64,000 bases of DNA from Paludibacteraceae bacterium. GTDB taxonomy: Bacteria; Bacteroidota; Bacteroidia; Bacteroidales; Paludibacteraceae. The stretch lies in contig JAFSTO010000056.1 in NCBI GenBank assembly GCA_017450435.1, positions 186,001 to 250,000 on the forward strand, given 5' to 3'. Each line of letters opens with the position of its first letter. Position 1 is the first letter of the stretch. A program made the position numbers and the translations under genes. Shown here one piece after another: positions 1 through 7,747 of the stretch. The notes under the pieces are model-generated. The model searched no databases, was not told the DNA's origin, and saw only the letters and a program-made list of their open reading frames with translations.

Positions 1-520
1 GTCGTATCTGGTCGAAGAGCTCGCGGTAATGGCCTTTGCGGTTCTTTACTACAGGCGCGAGGATTAGCACTTTCTTTCCCTCGTAACGCTCTGTGATAAG
101 TTTCAGTATCTGGTCGTCGGTGTAATGCACCATCTCTTCGCCTGTCTCATACGAGTAGGCTCTGCCGGCTCTGGCGAACAGCAGACGCAGGTAGTCATAC
201 ACCTCGGTTACCGTGCCTACGGTGGAGCGCGGGTTGCGTGACGTGGTTTTTTGGTCGATACTGATGACAGGGGAGAGACCGGTAATCTTATCCACGTCAG
301 GGCGCTGCATGTTCTGCATGAACCCGCGAGCGTAGGAAGAGAACGTGTCTATATACCGGCGCTGACCCTCGGCGAAGATTGTGTCGAAGGCGAGGCTGGA
401 CTTGCCGCTGCCGGACAAACCGGTGATGACGGTCAGGCTGCCGCGGGGAATACGTACAGACACGTTGCGCAGGTTGTTAACCCGCGAACCCGTTACTTCT
501 ATCCAATCGGTGAATGACAT
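1..520 (-). CDS. uvrA: Excinuclease ABC subunit A, N-terminal part (cut by window edge)
   Basis: UvrA is the damage-recognition ATPase of nucleotide excision repair; it loads UvrB onto lesions in the cytoplasm. The reverse complement read from the ATG at 520 gives 173 codons. It opens with [20 protein letters not shown], then the first Walker A motif GLSGSGKSS near residue 35, then the UvrA-typical [20 protein letters not shown] and [20 protein letters not shown]. The remainder lies before base 1. A TAATTTTG promoter box sits about 20 bp upstream of the ATG, overlapped by a long inverted repeat. Identity is secure. Bacteroidota can carry more than one uvrA paralogue and I cannot say which this is. 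Confidence 0.93.
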   Translation of the reverse strand, partial: MSFTDWIEVTGSRVNNLRNVSVRIPRGSLTVITGLSGSGKSSLAFDTIFAEGQRRYIDTFSSYARGFMQNMQRPDVDKITGLSPVISIDQKTTSRNPRSTVGTVTEVYDYLRLLFARAGRAYSYETGEEMVHYTDDQILKLITERYEGKKVLILAPVVKNRKGHYRELFDQIR

Positions 521-542
521 CGTGTGAAACGGAATTAGACTA

Positions 543-574
543 CAAAATTACTGCTTTTTTTCGGATTATGCAAG
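543..574 (-). promoter_or_regulatory. Predicted uvrA promoter
   Basis: On the minus strand a TAATTTTG box (543-550) follows CTTG (571-574) with a 20-nt spacer, matching the Bacteroidota -7/-33 pattern. The expected start falls between the box and the uvrA ATG at 520. Confidence 0.7.
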
Positions 575-594
575 TATTCAGTGCATAATCCGAA
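560..594. promoter_or_regulatory. 13-bp-arm inverted repeat over the uvrA promoter
   Basis: Arms TTCGGATTATGCA (560-572) and TGCATAATCCGAA (582-594) are perfect complements separated by 9 nt. The left arm overlaps the predicted -33 element of uvrA, so an operator is more likely than a terminator; no T-tract follows the hairpin on either strand. Confidence 0.5.
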
Positions 595-696
595 CAAGTG
601 ACCAAGTGACCAGGTACCAGGTACAACGTGCCGCCCAAGTGTCGGAATATACCGTACAAGTGTCGTTTGAACGCCTTTTGAACGTCTTTTGAATAT
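595..696. repeat. Degenerate short tandem repeats
   Basis: 595-630 holds 7-8 bp units of the kind aagtgacc/aggtacc. 664-696 holds three 11-bp units related to ttttgaacgtc. Nothing here looks coding. The same aagtacc/aagtgacc words recur at 7563-7600 and inside the GH130 gene at 47154-47185. Confidence 0.6.
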
Positions 697-721
697 TTTT
701 TTGCATTTTTTTGCTCAAAAA

Positions 722-753
722 TTTGTTTGTTTCAAAAAAAAGCAGTACCTTTG
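722..753 (+). promoter_or_regulatory. Promoter of tRNA-Arg
   Basis: TTTG at 722-725, a 20-nt spacer and TACCTTTG at 746-753: a full Bacteroidota -33/-7 promoter. Transcription should begin near 758-760, at the first base pair of the leader hairpin. Confidence 0.8.
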
Positions 754-757
754 CAGC

Positions 758-825
758 CGCTTTTGAAACGAAGAGTTAGGTGGTTCCCGTTTTGGGAATA
801 AGGAGGGGCTCCTGGTTTCAAAGCG
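758..825 (+). other. Structured 5' leader of the tRNA-Arg transcript
   Basis: CGCTTTTGAAAC (758-769) pairs with GTTTCAAAGCG (815-825) with one bulged T. Inside are two hairpins, TTCCC/GGGAA (784-788/794-798) and AGGAG/CTCCT (801-805/809-813). The whole leader folds into a closed branched structure ending 3 nt before the tRNA. It may guide 5' processing or be an independent small RNA. Confidence 0.5.
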
Positions 826-828
826 TTC

Positions 829-902
829 GGCTCGTTAGCTCAACTGAATAGAGCATCTGACTACGGATCAGAAGGTTGCAGGTTTGAATCCTGCACGAGT
901 CA
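829..902 (+). tRNA. tRNA-Arg (anticodon ACG)
   Basis: Cloverleaf read by eye: acceptor GGCTCGT/ACGAGTC with one G-U pair, anticodon stem TCTGA/TCAGA around CTACGGA (861-867, anticodon ACG at 863-865), T arm GCAGG/CCTGC with loop TTTGAAT, discriminator A. CCA is not encoded. The A34 would be modified to inosine to read CGU/CGC/CGA. Confidence 0.97.
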
Positions 903-904
903 CA

Positions 905-949
905 TAAAAAAACGACATTTGAAAGTTCACTTTCAAGTGTCGTTTTTTT
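905..949. terminator. Bidirectional terminator after tRNA-Arg
   Basis: AAAAAACGACA and TGTCGTTTTTTT flank a TTGAAAG/CTTTCAA inner stem. There is a T-run on the plus side and an A-run on the other, so it can end both the tRNA transcript and the minus-strand operon that stops at 1010. Confidence 0.85.
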
Positions 950-1009
950 GTTTATGTGGGTGCCTTCCCCGGATTTTCTGGTCTCTCTGGATTCTCCGGT
1001 CCTTTCTAT

Positions 1010-1264
1010 TTACTTTTTCCTTCTGAAGATTCTCTTCAGTATCGGGAGGACGAGACCTACGTACTCTAACTTCGGCAGGATAGTGCTGAAGATATTCTTT
1101 ATCCGGTTGACTTTGTTCACCGACTCCTGCCATGAGGCGCTTATCTCGTCGGTCTCTTTGCGTAGGCGGCGTTCCTCTTTCGCTGCTTTGTTCTCCCATT
1201 GCAGGCGAAGCTGCTCTATCTCTTCCAACGAACGGAGTGTTGCGGGGTCAATATTGTTGTTCAT
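1010..1264 (-). CDS. Small hypothetical protein, third gene of YtxH/holin-like operon
   Basis: 84 residues. The first ~55 are charged and helical (EEIEQLRLQWENKAAKEERR), suggesting a coiled coil. A hydrophobic stretch follows near residues 58-77 (NIFSTILPKLEYVGLVLPIL), and the protein ends in KRIFRRKK. It overlaps the upstream holin-like gene by 17 bp, so the two are probably translationally coupled. No recognised domain. The trio of small membrane-associated proteins suggests an envelope or stress role, which is inference only. Confidence 0.7.
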   Translation of the reverse strand: MNNNIDPATLRSLEEIEQLRLQWENKAAKEERRLRKETDEISASWQESVNKVNRIKNIFSTILPKLEYVGLVLPILKRIFRRKK

Positions 1265-1685
1265 TGTTGTTTCTCCTTTCTATTTCTTCGTCGTTGGTTG
1301 TTTTGTCGTTCAGTTTGGAGATTAAAGCCGTCGGGTTAGCCAGTCCGTCCGGTGAGAAGATTATCCCGCTCAGCGCTGCAACGATAGGATTGATGATCAG
1401 TGGTTGCCTGAAGGCGATGACCAAAGCCAGCACCATCAGGAACAGTGCTGCCATTATGAGGCACGCTGCCCACAGCGGTATCCATTTGCTCAGAACAAGT
1501 GCGAGAGCAAAGGTGCCGAAGGCAAAGGCGGCAAACACACCTAAGACAGCCACCAGCACCAGCAGTATCAGCCCGATGATTCGGCTCAGCTTCTCCAGCA
1601 GAGTGAGTAGCAACAGGTCGTAGCGCGTGGAGAGCAGGCGTTTGGCGGAATCAATCAGCCGGCTGTATCTTGACGTGTCAATCAT
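1248..1685 (-). CDS. Phage-holin-family-like (DUF1469-type) membrane protein
   Basis: 145 residues with two or three hydrophobic segments near residues 35-60 (IIGLILLVLVAVLGVFAAFA) and 68-95 (PLWAACLIMAALFLMVLALV), and polar ends. Size and layout fit the Holin-X/DUF1469 superfamily, often found beside YtxH proteins in Bacteroidota. The name reflects fold similarity and does not imply prophage origin; no phage genes are nearby. Its ATG overlaps the YtxH stop by 4 bp (ATGA), showing one operon. Function unknown. Confidence 0.75.
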   Translation of the reverse strand: MIDTSRYSRLIDSAKRLLSTRYDLLLLTLLEKLSRIIGLILLVLVAVLGVFAAFAFGTFALALVLSKWIPLWAACLIMAALFLMVLALVIAFRQPLIINPIVAALSGIIFSPDGLANPTALISKLNDKTTNDEEIERRNNNEQQY

Positions 1686-1942
1686 GCCTTAACTTCGCTT
1701 ATTCCTTCTTCCACTGCAGCCTCTATCTCGGCGTCGTTGAACCAGTCTTTAACGCGGGCGATGACCTTACGATAGAGAACTTCCAGCTCTTCTTTGTTGA
1801 GTTTGGCACCTTTCTCCAATGCGATAGCTTTGATTTGTGCACGCATCTCTTCTCCTGTCTTAGGAGCAAGCAGAAGGGCTGCTACGCCTCCTGCTATAAC
1901 GCCGCCCAAGAACGCGGCGCATACTTTTCCAAAATCTGCCAT
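1682..1942 (-). CDS. YtxH domain-containing protein
   Basis: 86 residues. A Gly/Ala-rich membrane segment lies at about 8-25 (AAFLGGVIAGGVAALLLAPK), followed at once by TGEEMRAQIK, the usual YtxH signature of a transmembrane helix ending in LLAPKSGxExR. The rest is a charged helix. YtxH proteins are small membrane-anchored, stress-linked proteins of unknown mechanism. It heads the operon with the holin-like and hypothetical genes. Confidence 0.85.
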   Translation of the reverse strand: MADFGKVCAAFLGGVIAGGVAALLLAPKTGEEMRAQIKAIALEKGAKLNKEELEVLYRKVIARVKDWFNDAEIEAAVEEGISEVKA

Positions 1943-2050
1943 AGTTGTATTAGTTTAATGGGTTAATGGTTAAACGGTTTAGAGGGTGTGGTTTGGAGTT
2001 TAAACGGGTTCTTGTCCGGGTGCGGCTGTTGTGATAGTGTTACTCGTCAC

Positions 2051-2461
2051 TTACAGCATCTCAAGGGCAAGGTCTTCTTTACGGGTCATCTCGGCGTGCG
2101 CATCCGGGGTCTTGTCCTCCTGCCCCGTCAGGTGCAGTACGCCGTGAATCAACACCCGATATAACTCATTCTCAAAAGTCGTGCCAATCTGCTCGGCATT
2201 ACTGCGAACGGTGTCTAACGAGATAAAAATGTCACCCGACAAGACATGTTCGCTGCTGTAGTCAAAAGTGATGACATCGGTGTAGTAGTCGTGCCCGAGA
2301 AACTGTCGGTTGACCTCCAGTTCGCGTTCGTCGGAGCAGAATATATAGTTGATTTTCCCCACAGCGAAACCGTAGCTCGCTGCCACTGCACCAATCCATC
2401 GTTGCAGATGAGTCTTGTCCAAAACCAGCATCTCCACCCCGTCGGTCTGTAGTGTTATCAT
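2051..2461 (-). CDS. ybeY: Endoribonuclease YbeY, 16S rRNA 3' maturation and ribosome quality control
   Basis: 136 residues, in the normal size range. YbeY is a Zn-dependent single-strand RNase. The metal-binding signature is seen as HGVLHLTGQED near residues 108-118. HDYYTDVITFDY around residue 56 matches the conserved region upstream of it. The usual third histidine position reads QED, a form I believe is common in Bacteroidota homologues. The start at 2461 gives MITLQTDGVEMLVL; an internal Met at codon 11 is an alternative. Confidence 0.92.
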   Translation of the reverse strand: MITLQTDGVEMLVLDKTHLQRWIGAVAASYGFAVGKINYIFCSDERELEVNRQFLGHDYYTDVITFDYSSEHVLSGDIFISLDTVRSNAEQIGTTFENELYRVLIHGVLHLTGQEDKTPDAHAEMTRKEDLALEML

Positions 2462-2518
2462 AATTCCAAAAGTTCTATGTTCTCATAAAATTCCGGTCCT
2501 CTAAATCCTCTACCCCCT

Positions 2519-3751
2519 TTAGTGAAAGAACAGATACGCCAGCAGTATCGATGCGAGAATGCCGCAGAAGTCGGCTATCAGTCCGCAAACCACAGCGTAG
2601 CGTGTGTCTTTGATTTTCACGCTGCCGAAATACACAGCCAGTATATAGAAGGTAGTGTCTGTTGAGCCTTGCACTATCGAGACGAGTCTTCCGACGAACG
2701 AGTCGGCTCCGTACTGTGCCATTGCGTCAATCATCAGTCCGCGTGCTCCGCCGCCTGACAGCGGTCGCATGAACGCAGTGGGCAGTGCAGGCACGAAGTC
2801 GGTGTTCAGCCCGATAGCGGCAAAACACCACCCTAAGCCGCTGACCAACAGGTCCATCGCACCGGAGGCGCGGAACATTCCCACAGCCACTAACATCGCT
2901 ATTAGGTAGGGGATGATGCCCACCGCTGTGGTAAAGCCGTCCTTTGCTCCTTCTATAAAAGCATCGTACACGTTGATTTTCGCAACTACTCCCTGCACTA
3001 CGAACCACACAATGACGCTCAGCAGCAGGATGTACGCCACAATGTTTGACCATTTGGAAAACACCTCTTGCGGCAGTGTGAAAGCCACGGCGATGACGGC
3101 TCCTACTATCAGGCACAATCCGCCGATGACGCCCAGGATGACGGGGTCCCACAAGCGAATCTTCTGCGCCACCGCTACGGAGATGATACCGGCTATGGCG
3201 GCGAAGAACGTGGCAAGCAGGATAGGCAGGAACACGTCGGCTGGGTTGGCGGCACCCATCTGCGCACGGTAAACCATGATGCTGACAGGCACTAAGGTCA
3301 AACCGCTCGTCACCAGCACGAGGAACATTATCATCGGGTTGCTCGCTTTCTCTTTGTCAGGGTTAATCTCCTGCAACTCGCGCATAGCCTGAAGCCCCAT
3401 AGGAGTGGCTGCGTTGTCAATACCGAGCATCGTGGCGGAGAGGTTCATGAACATTGAGCCGAACGACTTGTGACCCTTGGGAACATCGGGAAACAAACGG
3501 CAGAAGAACGGTGACACTACGCGCGACATCTTTTCTACCACGCCGCCTTTCTCGCCAATCTTCATCACGCCCATCCATAGGGCCAATACGCCGGTCAGAC
3601 CTAATGAAATCTCAAAACCGTTCTTCGCCGAGTCGAAAGTGGACAGCATGATACGGTTGAAAATCTCGGTCTCGCCGAAAAAACACATCTGTACAAAGCC
3701 GAACACAACGGCTATCAGTATCAGACCTACCCAGATATAGTTAAGTACCAT
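2519..3751 (-). CDS. Fused SpmA/SpmB-type nucleoside-recognition membrane protein
   Basis: 410 residues with about ten hydrophobic segments. The N-terminal half carries the SpmA-like Gate region (NGFEISLGLTGVLALWMGVM, then NLSATMLGIDNAATPMG). The C-terminal half carries the SpmB-like part (PALPTAFMRPLSGGGARG, VSIVQGSTDTTFYILAVYFG). In Bacillus these are two spore-maturation proteins; in non-sporulating Bacteroidota the fused form is common and its substrate is not established, though transport is suspected. It is transcribed alone from a promoter at 3851-3882. Confidence 0.85.
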   Translation of the reverse strand: MVLNYIWVGLILIAVVFGFVQMCFFGETEIFNRIMLSTFDSAKNGFEISLGLTGVLALWMGVMKIGEKGGVVEKMSRVVSPFFCRLFPDVPKGHKSFGSMFMNLSATMLGIDNAATPMGLQAMRELQEINPDKEKASNPMIMFLVLVTSGLTLVPVSIMVYRAQMGAANPADVFLPILLATFFAAIAGIISVAVAQKIRLWDPVILGVIGGLCLIVGAVIAVAFTLPQEVFSKWSNIVAYILLLSVIVWFVVQGVVAKINVYDAFIEGAKDGFTTAVGIIPYLIAMLVAVGMFRASGAMDLLVSGLGWCFAAIGLNTDFVPALPTAFMRPLSGGGARGLMIDAMAQYGADSFVGRLVSIVQGSTDTTFYILAVYFGSVKIKDTRYAVVCGLIADFCGILASILLAYLFFH

Positions 3752-3850
3752 TTGAGTGATTGTTTATTGTCATCAGCTGCCGGCTGTCTGCTGTCAGCCG
3801 TGGCTGCTGTTGTGATTGATTGCCATCAGCCGATGACTGATAGTTGACTG

Positions 3851-3882
3851 CAAAATTACACATTTTCCGACACATATACAAG
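3851..3882 (-). promoter_or_regulatory. Promoter of the SpmAB-like gene
   Basis: On the minus strand TAATTTTG (3851-3858) lies 20 nt from CTTG (3879-3882). It gives a leader of about 95 nt before the ATG at 3751. Confidence 0.6.
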
Positions 3883-3909
3883 AATTGTCGCTTTTTTTTA
3901 CGTAAACTG

Positions 3910-3940
3910 TTGGCTTGTTCGTTTTTTTGTAGTATCTTTG
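3910..3940 (+). promoter_or_regulatory. Promoter of the M16 peptidase gene
   Basis: TTG at 3910-3912, a 20-nt spacer and TATCTTTG at 3933-3940. A 5' UTR of about 130 nt follows, containing agagacggtg and hairpin-forming sequence near 3969-4012. Confidence 0.65.
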
Positions 3941-4074
3941 TAAAGCGGTTGGCGTTTCCGACCACGGTAGAGACGGTGTTACCCGGCATCTCTCAACAAT
4001 AAGAGAGACGCTCAAAAAGAACATCTCTGACTTGGCGTGCATGGTAAATAATAACATACTCAAACAATACAATA

Positions 4075-6972
4075 ATGAAAAAATTACTTATTATCATTCT
4101 TACTGTCCTGTCTTTCTCTCTGCAAGCGAAGGAGTATCATTACCAAACTGTAGAGGGCGATCCTCTGAAGGCTCGTATCTACACCCTTGACAACGGTCTT
4201 ACTGTCTATCTCACGCAGAACAAAGAGAAGCCGGAGATACAGACCTACGTGGCTGTGCGTGCCGGTAGTCAGAACGACCCGTTGGAGTCAACCGGACTGG
4301 CACATTATCTTGAGCACATCATGTTCAAAGGCACCAAGCAATACGGCACCTCCGACTACGCCCGTGAGTTGCCTAACCTGCGGGCTATTGACTCGCTCTA
4401 TGAGGTTTACGGTCACACCACCGACGCTGCCGAGCGCAAACTCATCTACCACCTGATTGACTCGTTCTCGTACGAGAGTTCGAAGATTGCTATCGCCAAC
4501 GAGTTCGACAAACTTGTCAGCGGCATAGGTGCCACCGGCGTCAATGCCTACACCTCCACCGAGATGACTTGCTACCATGAGGTCATCCCCGCCGGTGAAC
4601 TGACACGCTGGGCGATGATTGAGTCCGACCGTTTTCAGAACCTTGTCATCCGCGGTTTTCACACCGAGTTGGAGGCTGTGTATGAGGAGTTTAATATGAA
4701 CTCCACTCGCGACAACCGCAAGGTGTTCCTCGCCCTTGACCAAGCCCTCTTCCCTGATATCCCCTATCGCCAGCACACCACGCTCGGCACGCAGGAGCAT
4801 CTGAAGAACCCTTCGTTGATTAACATCCGCCGGTTCTACGACACTTATTACCGCCCGAACAACTGCGCTGTCTGCCTCTCCGGTGACTTCGAGTTCGACC
4901 ACGCTATCGAGGTTATCGACACTTGGTTCGGCTCGTGGGAGCCTAAGCCCGTTCCTGTTTTCCACCGCCCTGTGCAGCGCGACCTGACCGCTCCCAAGGA
5001 CACTACCGTCTATGGCAACGAGGCACCGCAGGTGTGGCTCGGCTGGAAACTGCCGGACATCAGGCACGACGATATCGACGCACTGGAGATAATGGCAGAG
5101 GTGCTGCAGAACGGCAAGTGCGGACTGCTCGACACGGATGTCAATCAGAAGCAACTGCTGCTCTATGGAGCAAGCGGCATCAACACGGGCAATGACTACT
5201 CGATGTTCCTCATGCTCGGTGCGCCTAAGGAGAAGCAAGACCTTGCCGAGGTACGCCGCATTCTGCTCGCCGAGGCCGACAAGCTCAAGCGCGGCGACTT
5301 CTCAGAAGACATGCTCGCGGCTATCATCAAGAACATGAAACGCAACGAACTGATTGGGCTGCAGTCCAACAATAACCGCGTGAACAAATTCATTACCGCA
5401 CATATCTATCAGATACCATATTCCGATATTGTTTCAGAGCTTGACCGCAAGTCGCGTATCACCAAGGCGGATATCGTGCGCGTGGCTAATACCTACCTCA
5501 CCGACGGATATGTGTGCATCAACAAGGTGCAGGGCGAGGACGCCAACCCGCCAAAGGTGGAAAAACCCGCTATCACACCTATCGAGATGAACCGCGAGAA
5601 GAGTTCCGACTTCTACAACCGCCTGATGGCAATGCCTGCCGAGCAGCTGAAGCCGCAATATCTGGACATGCAGAACGACCTCACTGTATCAACTCTTCCG
5701 AAGGGCGTGGAGCTGCTCTATCGCCGCAACACCGAGAACGAGCTCGGCTCTCTCTCTTTTGTTATTCGCAAGGGCAGCGACCAGGATGCCGTTCTTGACC
5801 TCTCGGAGGCGGTGCTCGATTATCTTGGCACCGGTTCCCTCTCTGTTGACGGCTATCAGGCGAAGCTCTACGCCGATGCGGCTGAGGCATGGCTCTCGGT
5901 GGGCGCCAACGAGACCTCTGTCGGTGTGTATGGCTTGCAGGAGACGCTCGCCGACGCATTGCGGCTCGTGGAAGACCATGTGCTAACGGCACAGCCCGAT
6001 GACAACGTCTATGCCGAGGTGGTGAGCGACATCATCCGTTCGCACGAGGATGCCAAGAGCAACCAGCGCTCATGCTTCTCACGCCTCACCTCATACGGCG
6101 AGTACGGCTGCAAAGAGGTCAAACGCAGCACGCTCACACCTAAGCAGATGAAGAAACTCAACGCCGCTAAGGTGCTGCAACGCCTGCGCGACATGATGCC
6201 GGCCGTGGAGAGAGTGGAGTATTACGGTCCGCTATCGGAGACCGAACTGCGAGGGCTGCTCGCTTCGTCGCAGCTGTTGGCAATGGCAGACCCCGATGCA
6301 CGCAAGGAGCCGCAAAGAGTAGTGCAACAGCGGGTGAACAAACCCGAGGTACTGGTGGCGCCATACGTGGCCAACAACGCCTACCTCTACGCTTACGCCG
6401 ACTGGGGAGAGGTGTATAACCCCAAGGACCTCGCGCTCATCCGACTCTTCAATGAATATTTCGACGGCTCGATGGGCGGCATCGTCTTCCAAGAGATGCG
6501 CGAGTCACGCGCTCTATGCTACGGCTCATCGGCAGGATACTCCACGCCGGCGTACAAGGGCGACGACAACTCTTTCTATATATATGTGCTCACGCAGACC
6601 GACAAGCTGGCGGACTGCATCGAGACCTTCGACAGTATATGCAACCACATGCCCCTCTCCGAGGCAGCGTTCAGCAATGCCAAGACCTCGTTGCTACGCC
6701 AGATAGAACGCCGTCGTTATGTGCGCTCGGCTCCAATCAGCGCTTATCTCTCGTTCAAGCAGCTCGGTTGGGACCACGATATGTGGGAGGACATCTACCG
6801 CGAGGCACAGACGCTAACACTCGACGACGTGCTGCGTTTCCAAAAAGAGCACATAGCAGGACGTACGTTCAAGTATATGGTGCTTGCCAACCCCGACGAC
6901 CTCGACTTCAATTACCTCAAGACTTTAGGCAAACTAAAACGCCTAAAGACAAAGGATATCTTTGTGTATTAA
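4075..6972 (+). CDS. Secreted M16 family zinc metallopeptidase (pitrilysin/insulinase type)
   Basis: 965 residues, the usual length for a two-lobed M16 peptidase. A signal peptide (MKKLLIIILTVLSFSLQA) directs export to the periplasm. The inverted zinc motif HxxEH is seen as HYLEH at residues 77-81, followed by MFKGTKQYG; the distal zinc-ligand glutamate region is ELEAVYEEFNMN near residue 205. The C-terminal lobe (GSLSFVIRKGSD, then FNEYFDGSMGGIVFQEMRES) lacks HxxEH, as expected for the inactive half. Such enzymes degrade peptides in the periplasm. Gene alone on its strand with its own promoter. Confidence 0.93.
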   Translation: MKKLLIIILTVLSFSLQAKEYHYQTVEGDPLKARIYTLDNGLTVYLTQNKEKPEIQTYVAVRAGSQNDPLESTGLAHYLEHIMFKGTKQYGTSDYARELPNLRAIDSLYEVYGHTTDAAERKLIYHLIDSFSYESSKIAIANEFDKLVSGIGATGVNAYTSTEMTCYHEVIPAGELTRWAMIESDRFQNLVIRGFHTELEAVYEEFNMNSTRDNRKVFLALDQALFPDIPYRQHTTLGTQEHLKNPSLINIRRFYDTYYRPNNCAVCLSGDFEFDHAIEVIDTWFGSWEPKPVPVFHRPVQRDLTAPKDTTVYGNEAPQVWLGWKLPDIRHDDIDALEIMAEVLQNGKCGLLDTDVNQKQLLLYGASGINTGNDYSMFLMLGAPKEKQDLAEVRRILLAEADKLKRGDFSEDMLAAIIKNMKRNELIGLQSNNNRVNKFITAHIYQIPYSDIVSELDRKSRITKADIVRVANTYLTDGYVCINKVQGEDANPPKVEKPAITPIEMNREKSSDFYNRLMAMPAEQLKPQYLDMQNDLTVSTLPKGVELLYRRNTENELGSLSFVIRKGSDQDAVLDLSEAVLDYLGTGSLSVDGYQAKLYADAAEAWLSVGANETSVGVYGLQETLADALRLVEDHVLTAQPDDNVYAEVVSDIIRSHEDAKSNQRSCFSRLTSYGEYGCKEVKRSTLTPKQMKKLNAAKVLQRLRDMMPAVERVEYYGPLSETELRGLLASSQLLAMADPDARKEPQRVVQQRVNKPEVLVAPYVANNAYLYAYADWGEVYNPKDLALIRLFNEYFDGSMGGIVFQEMRESRALCYGSSAGYSTPAYKGDDNSFYIYVLTQTDKLADCIETFDSICNHMPLSEAAFSNAKTSLLRQIERRRYVRSAPISAYLSFKQLGWDHDMWEDIYREAQTLTLDDVLRFQKEHIAGRTFKYMVLANPDDLDFNYLKTLGKLKRLKTKDIFVY

Positions 6973-7053
6973 AAAACTATAAAATATCATATTAGTAAGC
7001 TTGTAAAATGGCATGTTATTATACGAGTAAACTATATAAACCAATACAAAACT

Positions 7054-7206
7054 ATGGCAACAACACACACGGATTATGAACTGAATGTTATTTCTCCGTC
7101 AGAACTGAAGGACTATATGACTCTGGAGGAAATGCATGAACGTTTAGTTAAGAGCATCAACGATGCTTTTGCCAAAAGAGAAAAAAAATATGAGGGTGGT
7201 AATTAA
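7054..7206 (+). CDS. Small protein (50 aa), first member of a gene pair; antitoxin-like in position
   Basis: Translation from the ATG at 7054 gives 50 residues beginning MATTHTDYELNVISPSELKD and containing YMTLEEMHERLVKSINDAF, then a Lys-rich end. It overlaps the next ORF by 17 bp (ATG at 7190), the tight coupling typical of toxin-antitoxin or similar two-gene modules. I do not recognise a named family. Transfer is plausible because it sits at the start of an accessory stretch. Confidence 0.6.
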   Translation: MATTHTDYELNVISPSELKDYMTLEEMHERLVKSINDAFAKREKKYEGGN

Positions 7207-7504
7207 AGGCCGGGTTTTTCGTACCATTCGGAGCTTTTATTTGGTTGCAATAGAAAAGCATCCTACGTTAGATATGGCTACCGTACTAAAAAAAGAAAAG
7301 CGTCTTTACGACTCTTTGCAGTCTCTTGGTGACACTTATTTTCTCTATAACACGCCGCGATATATTAAAGAGTGGCAGGGTAAAGGATATTTGGACTTTA
7401 TTTGCGAGGATTTTCATTTTGCTTTTAAGCTTTCCGTCCTTCCCTCCTGAGAAGAGGTTATTTCCGTTGAAGATGCGCGCCACAGCTTACTTTTTCACGA
7501 TTGA
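7190..7504 (+). pseudogene. Second gene of the pair, interrupted by an in-frame TGA
   Basis: From the ATG at 7190 the frame runs 86 codons (MRVVIKGRVFRTIRSFYLVA ... FAFKLSVLPS) and meets TGA at 7448-7450. The same frame then continues for 17 sense codons, EEVISVEDARHSLLFHD, to a second TGA at 7502-7504. Reading the first TGA as GGA would give LPSGEEVISVEDARHS, a natural turn and strand. The intact product would be 104 residues. This looks like one point mutation in an otherwise intact gene. Small-toxin-like in size and context, but no family is assigned. Confidence 0.55.
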
Positions 7505-7562
7505 GTGTATAAAGGAATATTCTCGTGTAAATCATCACTTCGCCTACGTGTGGAGACTTGAG

Positions 7563-7635
7563 CAAGTACCAAGTGACTATATACCAAGTGACAATGTACC
7601 GCCCATGTGTAGAGACGGTATTTTTTACCGTCTCT
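7563..7635. repeat. Degenerate aagtacc repeats capped by a dispersed hairpin
   Basis: 7563-7600 holds aagtacc/aagtgac units. 7611-7635 is AGAGACGGTA, TTTTT, TACCGTCTCT, preceded by gcccatgtgt. The 25-nt hairpin is identical to 23426-23450, and a variant is at 25298-25320. It could act as a terminator for the upstream gene pair. Confidence 0.7.
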
Positions 7636-7747
7636 CCCATGCAAAGAGCGTGTCACCCGATGCAATATGCCGCGAATGTAACGGCTTCGTGGCAATTTTT
7701 CCACATATTCCGTCAGATAATACCACTACGTTAGGAAAAATAGCAGT

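Noticed and set aside
1010-1942. Prophage remnant because of the holin-family annotation
   Set aside because: No integrase, lysin or structural gene nearby; the YtxH/holin-like trio is a common chromosomal operon in Bacteroidota.
4288-5238. Long antisense frame (316 codons) inside the M16 peptidase gene
   Set aside because: It is a shadow of a GC-biased coding region; the plus-strand gene has HxxEH and full family length, and the antisense product shows no motif.
7190-7504. Alternative genetic code (TGA as sense codon) to explain the interrupted gene
   Set aside because: TGA is the normal stop of many genes here (for example the transporter at 48785-48787), so a point mutation is simpler.
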